From: a virus
Strand: one strand, 5' to 3'
Virus record (IMG/VR): IMGVR_UViG_3300025853_000474
Location: 1 to 29,281 of that record
Length of the DNA stretch: 29,281 bases
The position numbers were made by a program, and so were the translations under genes. This document shows positions 23,698 through 29,281 of this stretch, piece by piece; within the stretch, counting starts at the first letter, position 1, and each line of letters starts with the position of its first letter. The notes beneath the pieces were generated by a model. It made no database searches. It saw only the letters and a program-made list of their open reading frames with translations, and was not told the DNA's origin.

Positions 23698-23979
23698 CTA
23701 CGAAAGGATGATCGTTAGTTGGTTACTCGCACCTGTAAACGCAGAAACGTACACACCTTCCGAAAAGATAATGCCGTCATCTGGAATGTTCATTACGTGG
23801 TGACCTGCCGGAAATGTTTGCGTAAGCAAAGTATCACCGCTTGCGCCACCGTTTTTCAACGTGAACGCACCCGCAGCCGCACCGTAAATTACAACCTGCC
23901 GTAAACGAGAACGAGATGGACCGACAACCGCAGCCGCCGTTCCTTGAACCCAATTATATGCACTGACTGGACCAGCCAT
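23698..23979 (-). CDS. Small virion structural protein (93 aa)
   Basis: A small beta protein (MAGPVSAYNWVQGTAAAVVG, LRQVVIYGAAAGAFTLKNGG, FPAGHHVMNIPDDGIIFSEG, TGASNQLTIILS). A strong SD (AAGGAGG) precedes its start by seven bases, suggesting high expression. The pattern recalls small head or neck-fibre proteins of marine phages. No named family assigned. Confidence 0.76.
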   Translation of the reverse strand: MAGPVSAYNWVQGTAAAVVGPSRSRLRQVVIYGAAAGAFTLKNGGASGDTLLTQTFPAGHHVMNIPDDGIIFSEGVYVSAFTGASNQLTIILS

Positions 23980-23990
23980 AAGTTACCTCC

Positions 23991-24455
23991 TTATGAGAGG
24001 TTGCGGTTTTGTAGATACAATACCGTAACTGTAGCTGCACCCGCAGTAGCTGCTGTACCTGTCTGGTTGTAGGTCACCGTGATATCAACATCAGAGGTTC
24101 CAATGTCGATCAAGTTTCCAATCTGAGAAACATCAGAAGTAGCAAGAACACGCGCTTGTGCCCCCGCAGCTAGTGCGTCTGCGTATTTATCCGCCGTTGT
24201 TCCATCACCGATGTCTAACGTGTTAGTCGTGCCAGCGTCAAACGCAGTCGTCACATCAACAGCAATTTGATAAATTTGACTATTGGCTGGAAGTGTAGCA
24301 ACAACAGTTTCTGTTCCGTTCGCACCAAAAACAACGTTTCCGCTTTGCGCCATCAAAACAAAACCAACGTTTGCTTTGTCCGAACCTACAGTAGTTCCTG
24401 TAGTGTCTTTAATGGTCCCTGCTTTAATAGGACCTGAAAAAGTAGTTGTACCCAT
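23991..24455 (-). CDS. Virion structural protein (154 aa)
   Basis: The first gene after the terminator. An AGGAGAT SD lies upstream of the ATG. N-terminal MGTTTFSGPIKAGTIKDTTG is followed by beta strands (NVVFGANGTETVVATLPANS, NSQIYQIAVDVTTAFDAGTT), ending in VLYLQNRNLS. It is probably a capsid or decoration protein. It is separated from the capsid gene by the only substantial intergenic gap in the window, so it may start a new transcript. Confidence 0.78.
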   Translation of the reverse strand: MGTTTFSGPIKAGTIKDTTGTTVGSDKANVGFVLMAQSGNVVFGANGTETVVATLPANSQIYQIAVDVTTAFDAGTTNTLDIGDGTTADKYADALAAGAQARVLATSDVSQIGNLIDIGTSDVDITVTYNQTGTAATAGAATVTVLYLQNRNLS

Positions 24456-24505
24456 GTCGATCTCCTGTCTGGGTTAGTCAGCCACCCCATGTGACTGTCA
24501 GGGAT

Positions 24506-24533
24506 ATATTAACCATACAGAAGTTTAAGACAA
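24506..24533 (-). promoter_or_regulatory. Weak candidate promoter after terminator
   Basis: On the minus strand TTGTCT (near the -35 consensus, 4/6) and TAATAT (near -10, 4/6) are separated by 16 bases just past the terminator stem and about 50 bases before the 154-residue gene. The match is weak and partly overlaps the terminator U-tract. It would explain renewed transcription, but read-through could do the same. Confidence 0.25.
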
Positions 24534-24560
24534 AAAGAAAGGGGCTACCGAAGTAGCCCC
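24530..24560 (-). terminator. Intrinsic terminator after the major capsid gene
   Basis: On the minus strand GGGGCTAC-TTCG-GTAGCCCC forms a perfect eight-pair stem with a C(UUCG)G tetraloop, followed by TTTCTTTTTG. It lies 55 bases past the capsid stop. The strand sense and T-tract fit leftward transcription. It would cut or reduce read-through from the head genes. Confidence 0.95.
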
Positions 24561-24614
24561 AGTCCAAACAGGGAGGAATGTCATTTGAAAACGACACAAC
24601 CCCTATAACACATT

Positions 24615-25526
24615 TTACGCTCCGGGGGAACCGAAAACACAGCGAGGATCAGAAAATCCAAAGCTGTAGCGTTCACGAGCCTTAAAGCGCATGTTTCCTG
24701 TGTCAAAGTCCGCTTCCATGTTAGTTGACAACGGAGTACGCTCAAAGTGGATGAAACCACGTGGCGCGTCTGTTTTGATGAAAAACGCATCTGGATCCGT
24801 TAGGAAGTCGTTGACGGCATAGCCTTCAGGCAACATTCCCATTGAACGGATTGCGTTTACATCGTTGTCCGCTGTGCCAACACGAAGGTTAGACACCATC
24901 AAACGTTCTGCAACGAACTGTAGTTGACGTGGAATAATCAACTTCATGCCGCGTAGTGCGACCTTCAAACCACGCTCGTCAACAAAACCTGCGATGTTGA
25001 TAAGGGCATCTTCAAGAGATGTCTCATTCAAATCCGCAGCAGTTGTTGGTTCGTTGGCAAATGTACCACCTGAAGTAAGTGGGTGGTCAGTTGCACACAA
25101 TGCAACACCATCACCACCAGCAGATGCGCCAGCAGTAAAGGCATTGTTAAGAACCGCAGCGGCCTTAACTTGTTTTGTGTGTGCCATTGAACGAGCCAAC
25201 GCACGAGTATACCGCGAACCAAGACGATCATAAAGATTGTCTTCGATAGCTTCCTCTGTTATAGAGAATGCAAGCGCGATAGTTTCGTGGTTATAACGAG
25301 CAGTATATGCCTCGTTAGCATCGTCGAAGTTTACAGCAGAACCTTCCGATTTGGTTGGTGCCGCGCCGAAACCACTCAACATAACTTCCTCTTCAAATGC
25401 ACGATCTGAAGATTCAGTGGTGTATACCTCTGCATGTTGGTTTTCGTACCTATTGTACTCCATACCAAACAAGGCGTTGAGGCCGGGTTCCAACTCTTTC
25501 GCTAGTTGTGCGCGAGAGATAGCCAT
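24615..25526 (-). CDS. Major capsid protein, HK97-fold / Mu gpT-like (303 aa)
   Basis: N-terminal MAISRAQLAKELEPGLNALF, then YENQHAEVYTTESSDRAFEE and FSITEEAIEDNLYDRLGSRY (about 93-112), HTKQVKAAAVLNNAFTAG and a P-domain-like stretch with TDHPLTSGGTFANEPTTAAD. The C-terminal part has RGMKLIIPRQLQFVAERLMV and FIKTDAPRGFIHFERTPLST. This matches major capsid proteins of many marine phages, related to the Mu gpT group. A strong SD and a following terminator suggest very high expression. It follows a scaffold and a decoration-like gene, as expected. Confidence 0.87.
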   Translation of the reverse strand: MAISRAQLAKELEPGLNALFGMEYNRYENQHAEVYTTESSDRAFEEEVMLSGFGAAPTKSEGSAVNFDDANEAYTARYNHETIALAFSITEEAIEDNLYDRLGSRYTRALARSMAHTKQVKAAAVLNNAFTAGASAGGDGVALCATDHPLTSGGTFANEPTTAADLNETSLEDALINIAGFVDERGLKVALRGMKLIIPRQLQFVAERLMVSNLRVGTADNDVNAIRSMGMLPEGYAVNDFLTDPDAFFIKTDAPRGFIHFERTPLSTNMEADFDTGNMRFKARERYSFGFSDPRCVFGSPGA

Positions 25527-25533
25527 TAGTTAG

Positions 25534-25540
25534 CCTCCTT
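25534..25540 (-). promoter_or_regulatory. Strong ribosome binding site of the capsid gene
   Basis: AAGGAGG seven bases before the capsid ATG, overlapping the stop of the upstream gene. It fixes the start at 25526 and allows coupled, strong translation. Confidence 0.85.
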
Positions 25541-26174
25541 ATACGCCAGTTGTCGATGGAGTACCAGCAACAATCGCACCATTCGGTGAGTTGAAGCTGT
25601 TATTCAATCGAACGATGAGTGGGATACCAGCGGCTGTAAAGTCTTGGTTTTCTGGGTCATCTTGAATCCCCATAATACGCAAGTGCAATGCAGCAGTGGT
25701 GGCGATTGTGCTAACACCCAACTTGGCAGATGAGATACCCGTGGTCGTTGAACCAGAAGTAGCCGTTGCAAAGTTAGCGTTTGCAAACACATGTCCACGC
25801 GCAGTTGCTTCGCTAGTCAGTGAAGCATCTGAACAAATAACAAATGTCTGCATTGGGTTGTCATACACAAAGGCTTTGACGGGATGATTTGAATCCGCGC
25901 CAGAACCGGGCCAGTAGTTAGAAAAAACTTTCTCACCAGTAGTGGACGAAACGTATTCGCAGCCCCAGAATACACCAACAAGTCCTACCGTGCCACCAGC
26001 AGCCGCGCCAACAATGTCAATAAAGCCTGTTGACAGCGGGATTACGGGTGAACCTTGGTAAATCGCGTTAGTGTTTCCAGAGGCAATACGATACTCGGTC
26101 GCACCAGTGGTGTTCGCAGCCTGACCGACTACGCCAATCGGACGAAGTCCGAATGCACCGTTAGTGTTTGCCAT
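25539..26174 (-). CDS. Probable capsid decoration / head protein (211 aa)
   Basis: Starts MANTNGAFGLRPIGVVGQAA, and continues with GATEYRIASGNTNAIYQGSP, FWGCEYVSSTTGEKVFSNYW, and ALHLRIMGIQDDPENQDFTA. The 'NGAFGLRPIG' start and FxGCxYxS pattern are typical of a protein encoded just before the major capsid gene in marine phages. It is likely a head decoration or second head protein. An SD (AGAGGA) lies ten bases upstream. It is beta-rich, with no transmembrane segments. Confidence 0.78.
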   Translation of the reverse strand: MANTNGAFGLRPIGVVGQAANTTGATEYRIASGNTNAIYQGSPVIPLSTGFIDIVGAAAGGTVGLVGVFWGCEYVSSTTGEKVFSNYWPGSGADSNHPVKAFVYDNPMQTFVICSDASLTSEATARGHVFANANFATATSGSTTTGISSAKLGVSTIATTAALHLRIMGIQDDPENQDFTAAGIPLIVRLNNSFNSPNGAIVAGTPSTTGV

Positions 26175-26192
26175 AGTAGCAATCCTCTAAGT

Positions 26193-26654
26193 TTATCCGG
26201 AGTCGCGTTCGCGGCCTCCGAAGGTTACACGACTTTGCCTACTATTACTTATAGGCATTGAAGGATGTTGCTCCTTCATAAGGTCCTGATCTACAGCGGT
26301 CATTTGTTCGCGGGTTCTGCCCCCGTAATATGCAGTACGTTCTGCCACCGTTTCAACAGGTATACGGCACAGCATCAGTCCTCCTTGTCCAATCACCCCC
26401 TCATATCGACCTTCGTCGATAGTCGGAGCCTCATAGTCTGGATACTCATCTTTCCGGACAGGTTCCCATCCTTCACGTAGCTTGGAATTGACGTTCATTT
26501 TGTCTTCCTCGCCACGCATAGCGACTCGAATCCAACGATGCACAAACCCATCAGGTGGAGTTGGTGCCTCAAGATGACTGGGCGGTGCCCATGGTTTTCT
26601 GCGCGTTTCTTTTTCGCGGGTTTCACTCTTACGAGTAGTGCGGGTATCAGCCAT
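26193..26654 (-). CDS. Conserved head-module protein of unknown function (153 aa)
   Basis: Basic N-terminus (MADTRTTRKSETREKETRRK), then WAPPSHLEAPTPPDGFVHRW, an REGWEPV segment (about 60-66), a VIGQGGLMLCRIPVE segment and a C-terminal MPISNSRQSRVTFGGRERD. This type is found between scaffold and capsid genes in marine phages. The role is not known; it might assist assembly or be a minor head protein. Confidence 0.77.
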   Translation of the reverse strand: MADTRTTRKSETREKETRRKPWAPPSHLEAPTPPDGFVHRWIRVAMRGEEDKMNVNSKLREGWEPVRKDEYPDYEAPTIDEGRYEGVIGQGGLMLCRIPVETVAERTAYYGGRTREQMTAVDQDLMKEQHPSMPISNSRQSRVTFGGRERDSG

Positions 26655-26657
26655 GTC

Positions 26658-27542
26658 TCAATCCTTCACGTATTTAGCATATTCTTCAAGCGGCACGTTT
26701 AAACGTTTCGCCATCGCAACTTGTGATGGTGAGAGCTTCACCGACTTGCGCCCCTGTTTTGCAGTAGTGCGGGTAGCTGAAGCGCCAGCAGGTGCGACCT
26801 GTGCTCCACCCGATTTCTTCGTCTGAAACTTCTGCGGAAACTCCGCACGAATACGACGATCAAGTTCAGTATAGTACGAGTCGTCGTTTGGGTCAAACCC
26901 CTCTTCTTCGACAAGTTTACGGTGTAGACCAAACGCAGCATATGTCATAACCTCGTCAGATCCAAACCAATCATTTTTTTGAGCCCACGCCTCCGCTCTA
27001 GGGTCCGGCCTGCTTTGCGGTTGCGCAGCAGGTGCAGCCTGTGAAACGGGAACCTCTGGCTGTTGTGTGCGGGACTGCGCACGAGATTGCGCCATCCGCA
27101 AACGCTCGGACTCAATAGCCATTTGAGACAACTTCTGTTGCGCCTCAAACATTTTATCCGCTTCCCCAGCCTCATATGCTTCACGATACTCACGTTTCGC
27201 TTGCTCTATTTGAGACTCAATCCGACCACCAAACTCCGTAAGATAACCTTTATCCAAGCTTTCCACACGAGACTGAAGCTTTTTATTCTCAGCAATTAAA
27301 TGCTCGGCAAGCCGCGCCGCTTCTTCTTTTGCTTTTTCTTCGTCACGATACTTGCGGGTTAGTTGGTTGATCCGTTTTTGAACCTTGTTGTTGTAGTCTT
27401 CAACTTCATCATCCGACCTAGCCGCTGTGTCCGCTTCAAAATCAAGTTGCTCTTGAGGCGCTTCTTCGGATGTCTCAACCTCAACTTCGACATCTTCCTC
27501 AATGTCTTTTACATCTTCTTCCATTGTAATATCCTCAGACAT
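26658..27542 (-). CDS. Capsid scaffold / head assembly protein (294 aa)
   Basis: Very acidic N-terminus (EEDVKDIEEDVEVEVETSEE), then a long coiled coil from about residue 45 to 165 (KYRDEEKAKEEAARLAEHLI), a Pro/Gln/Ala linker (QQPEVPVSQAAPAAQPQSR), a helical C-terminal part and a basic tail with KSVKLSPSQVAMAKRLNVPL. An acidic, coiled-coil protein with a basic C-terminus encoded before the capsid gene is the usual scaffold. Eight-base overlap with the co-chaperonin gene. Confidence 0.82.
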   Translation of the reverse strand: MSEDITMEEDVKDIEEDVEVEVETSEEAPQEQLDFEADTAARSDDEVEDYNNKVQKRINQLTRKYRDEEKAKEEAARLAEHLIAENKKLQSRVESLDKGYLTEFGGRIESQIEQAKREYREAYEAGEADKMFEAQQKLSQMAIESERLRMAQSRAQSRTQQPEVPVSQAAPAAQPQSRPDPRAEAWAQKNDWFGSDEVMTYAAFGLHRKLVEEEGFDPNDDSYYTELDRRIRAEFPQKFQTKKSGGAQVAPAGASATRTTAKQGRKSVKLSPSQVAMAKRLNVPLEEYAKYVKD

Positions 27543-28008
27543 GTTTCACATCATCAGGATCAAAAATAGTAGCGATAACTTCGTCGTCGTTAAGAATACG
27601 AACTTCGCCCCCATCAATTTTAAATCTTGATCCTGAATACCTACCAATACAAACCCACTGGCCTTCCTTACACCACGGCTTGTCTCCAAACCGCTCAACA
27701 TCAGAATAAGCCATAGGCCCGACCTTGAGAACGTAAGCAACCACTGTGGCAATACTTTCACGTTCTCTGACTTCTTCCGGAACATAAAGTCCCCCGGAAG
27801 TTTTTTGTTTGCCCTGATATGGCATAACTAAAATCCGCCAACCCGTGGGTTGCGGAAGCCGTTCAAGTAGCGATTTGTCCAGAAGAGAGGGCTCTAACAC
27901 CCTGTTATTAGCGTCAACATACGCGCTATCAATAGAAGAAGACTGCTCTTGTCTTTCTTTATTCATTTTTTGCGCGACGTGATCAGGAAGATATAAAGTC
28001 TTCGACAT
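27535..28008 (-). CDS. GroES-like (Cpn10) co-chaperonin (157 aa)
   Basis: Residues about 51-150 follow the GroES fold: PTGWRILVMPYQGKQKTSGG (54-73), a mobile-loop-like KTSGGLYVPE (69-78) comparable with the KSAGGIVLTG loop of GroES, VAYVLKVGPMAY, KPWCKEGQWVCIGRYSG and VRILNDDEVIATI at the end. GroES caps GroEL; phage versions (T4 gp31) help fold capsid proteins. A 50-residue N-terminal extension is unusual. It overlaps the previous gene by 26 bases and the scaffold gene by eight, tying it to head assembly. Confidence 0.82.
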   Translation of the reverse strand: MSKTLYLPDHVAQKMNKERQEQSSSIDSAYVDANNRVLEPSLLDKSLLERLPQPTGWRILVMPYQGKQKTSGGLYVPEEVRERESIATVVAYVLKVGPMAYSDVERFGDKPWCKEGQWVCIGRYSGSRFKIDGGEVRILNDDEVIATIFDPDDVKHV

Positions 28009-28195
28009 CTTCGTCAGCGTTCTCCAGCAGGGCTTTTAACTCTTCTCGTGCATAGGAGAGGCCCCGTATCTCCCCAACGAGCAATTTGTACTCATGAAAG
28101 TCTTTTGCCACATCATGAGCAAGCGCGTCAGCTATTTCATCCTGACGTTGTTTTAAGACTTTATACATAAATTGCGCAAATGCAATAGCATCCAT
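27983..28195 (-). CDS. Small helical protein (70 aa)
   Basis: Starts MDAIAFAQFMYKVLKQRQDE, with YKLLVGEIRGLSYAREELKA and an acidic C-terminus. Entirely helical in appearance. Coupled to the cysteine protein by TAATG and overlapping the co-chaperonin start. 'YxxLVGxIxGLxxAxxEL' is reminiscent of small phage head-tail proteins, but no function is assigned. Confidence 0.78.
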   Translation of the reverse strand: MDAIAFAQFMYKVLKQRQDEIADALAHDVAKDFHEYKLLVGEIRGLSYAREELKALLENADEDVEDFISS

Positions 28196-28575
28196 TAAAG
28201 AATATCCCTCTCAGAACCTTCCGCCATAGATTTTATCGGACCGCCCGTAACCCAGGCATCGCACACATGGTCCGAAGAACACACAAACTTGTACATTTGA
28301 CAGTAACCAAGATCCCCAGATTCATCCCCAATACATTCGAGCATGTTATCTGTTTGATTATACGCGCCACAATTGCCGCAAACTTCCGTTAACTTAAATC
28401 CGCCGTCGTTAGATGGATCTCGGTAGTTGACTTCTTCTATGGCAAGTTCCTTGGCTTCTTCATTAACCTCCGCATCCTGCGTGGCAATCGGGCAGCTAGG
28501 ACCACCATCATCCCCATTGACCATTTTATCCACAGGGATGCCTTCGTCCATTATGCTAATTGTAATTATAGGCAT
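28195..28575 (-). CDS. Cysteine-rich protein, HiPIP-like or zinc-binding (126 aa)
   Basis: The N-terminal half is acidic. The C-terminal half has C66-GN-C69, then C81, GYCQMYKF (C92), C99 and VCDAWVTGG (C105). C-x2-C-x22-C-x12-C followed by DAW resembles high-potential iron-sulfur proteins (CxxC ... C ... GWCxAW). C81 and C99 also allow zinc binding. It is coupled by TAATG to genes on both sides. A role in iron-sulfur or redox chemistry in a phage structural operon would be unusual. The name is tentative. Confidence 0.75.
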   Translation of the reverse strand: MPIITISIMDEGIPVDKMVNGDDGGPSCPIATQDAEVNEEAKELAIEEVNYRDPSNDGGFKLTEVCGNCGAYNQTDNMLECIGDESGDLGYCQMYKFVCSSDHVCDAWVTGGPIKSMAEGSERDIL

Positions 28576-28841
28576 TAATAAGTCTTTCCACGATTAGGGT
28601 TGTCACGAACGTCACCAATACGGCCCCCGTTCTTTAAACGCGCACCAACAACACGGCCCTCTTTGTCAATAAGAAGCATAGAGTCCGGAAGTTTTTTTGA
28701 AGGTGGAGGGCCAAATTTTCCCCGCAATATTCTATCTGGATATTCCGGAAAATTCCTTCGCAAGTCTTCCCTCTGAAAAAAACCACGACCTTGTAGCCGT
28801 TTACTTTCGGCCTTTTTTTCTTTTTCTGATGCGCGTGCCAT
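28575..28841 (-). CDS. Small basic protein with C-terminal NRGKTY tag (88 aa)
   Basis: Basic, with an N-terminal helix (MARASEKEKKAESKRLQGRG), then FFQREDLRRNFPEYPDRILR and a C-terminal tag KNGGRIGDVRDNPNRGKTY. The same GDVRxNxNRGKTY ending closes the neighbouring 98-residue protein. No family assigned. It may be a small virion or DNA-binding protein. Confidence 0.72.
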   Translation of the reverse strand: MARASEKEKKAESKRLQGRGFFQREDLRRNFPEYPDRILRGKFGPPPSKKLPDSMLLIDKEGRVVGARLKNGGRIGDVRDNPNRGKTY

Positions 28842-28855
28842 TAAAACCCCTAAGC

Positions 28856-29152
28856 TTAATATGTCTTTCCACGATTACGGTTATAACGCACATCGCCAGC
28901 ATACTCATGCACCTTTCCGCCATGCACAAACTTTTTTGGCGTTTTTCTGCCAAGACGTTTTTCCAGATCCGTATCGGCCTCTCTCATCAAGTAGTCTCCA
29001 AAATCCTCAACAGCCTTACCAACCCGGGATTTCTGCCCATACTCTTTGTAGGTAGGTGCACCTGTATCAGTCATGGCCTCGGAAAGAAGCTCCTCAATCC
29101 GTTTTTCTACCTTTGGAGTCATGAAATTTTTTGTCTCAGCGCGCATTGGCAT
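28856..29152 (-). CDS. Small basic protein with C-terminal NRGKTY tag (98 aa)
   Basis: The first ATG (MPMRAETKNFMTPKVEKRIE) is preceded by an AGGAAA SD. A helical middle (LLSEAMTDTGAPTYKEYGQK) is followed by FVHGGKVHEYAGDVRYNRNR and GKTY. The last 13 residues match those of the next gene, although the N-terminal parts are unrelated. Function unknown. Confidence 0.72.
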   Translation of the reverse strand: MPMRAETKNFMTPKVEKRIEELLSEAMTDTGAPTYKEYGQKSRVGKAVEDFGDYLMREADTDLEKRLGRKTPKKFVHGGKVHEYAGDVRYNRNRGKTY

Positions 29153-29161
29153 AGCCGTTTC

Positions 29162-29281
29162 CTACTCTCTTATCTCAAAGTGTGGGCCGTCAATAAACGG
29201 GCGTCTACCCTGTGAGCGACGCAAGTCAATGTAAGCATTCATTGCTTCCTCCATAGTTCCGCCCCATTTACGGATATCATC
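29162..29281 (-). CDS. C-terminal end of a gene entering from the right
   Basis: An open frame of 39 codons to a TAG at 29162, without a start in the window. The visible end contains WGGTMEEAMNAYIDLRRSQG and PFIDGPHFEIRE. The protein is not recognised. Its stop lies nine bases before the next gene's start codon, fitting the tight operon. Confidence 0.7.
   Translation of the reverse strand, partial: DDIRKWGGTMEEAMNAYIDLRRSQGRRPFIDGPHFEIRE

Noticed and set aside
1-29281. Provirus or integrative element signs (integrase, att sites, tRNA, insertion sequences)
   Set aside because: No recombinase-like protein, tRNA-like cloverleaf or transposase was seen; all genes are structural or small unknowns.

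Overview
The window looks like the structural (head, tail and DNA-ejection) half of a tailed double-stranded DNA phage, most probably a marine podovirus infecting a Gram-negative, perhaps alphaproteobacterial, host. All credible genes read leftward on the minus strand. They are packed stop-to-start, and the only sizeable non-coding gap is about 160 bases. Many proteins have the look of families common in uncultured marine phages. A protein resembling the P22 gp4 tail adaptor and another resembling the P22 gp10 hub argue for a short-tailed virion. There is no tRNA, integrase, polymerase, terminase or portal gene here. Terminase and portal probably lie just right of the window.

Layout in transcription order (right to left). 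29.3-27.5 kb: small genes, including a possible HiPIP/zinc-like cysteine protein and a GroES-like co-chaperonin. 27.5-24.6 kb: head genes (scaffold, a conserved 153-residue protein, a probable decoration protein, the major capsid protein), closed by a very clear intrinsic terminator with a UUCG loop. 24.5-21.8 kb: beta-rich structural proteins, a small four-cysteine basic protein, a one-pass membrane protein and two small basic proteins with a shared C-terminal tag. 21.8-18.6 kb: tail adaptor and neck genes. 18.6-10.5 kb: a tail-fibre cassette full of paralogues, with two 365-residue carbohydrate-binding-like fibres (each followed by a 58/59-residue partner), two fibres sharing an N-terminal domain, three short beta-fibres, a tail-assembly-chaperone-like protein, a 22-residue-repeat protein and a collar-domain fibre. 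10.5-8.3 kb: the hub. 8.3-1 kb: small proteins, then three candidate ejection/internal virion proteins of 337, 904 and at least 1262 residues; the last runs off the left edge.

The genes make sense as one late operon. The scaffold and capsid proteins build the head, perhaps helped by the phage co-chaperonin working with host GroEL. Adaptor and hub close the portal, the fibres attach to the cell surface, and the ejection proteins leave the head with the DNA. The most unusual aspects are the two metal/folding accessory genes at the right end, the repeated fibre-plus-small-partner module, and short GG-hydrophobic or GRG C-terminal tags on several otherwise unrelated small proteins. Functional names are from sequence recognition only; no database search was run.
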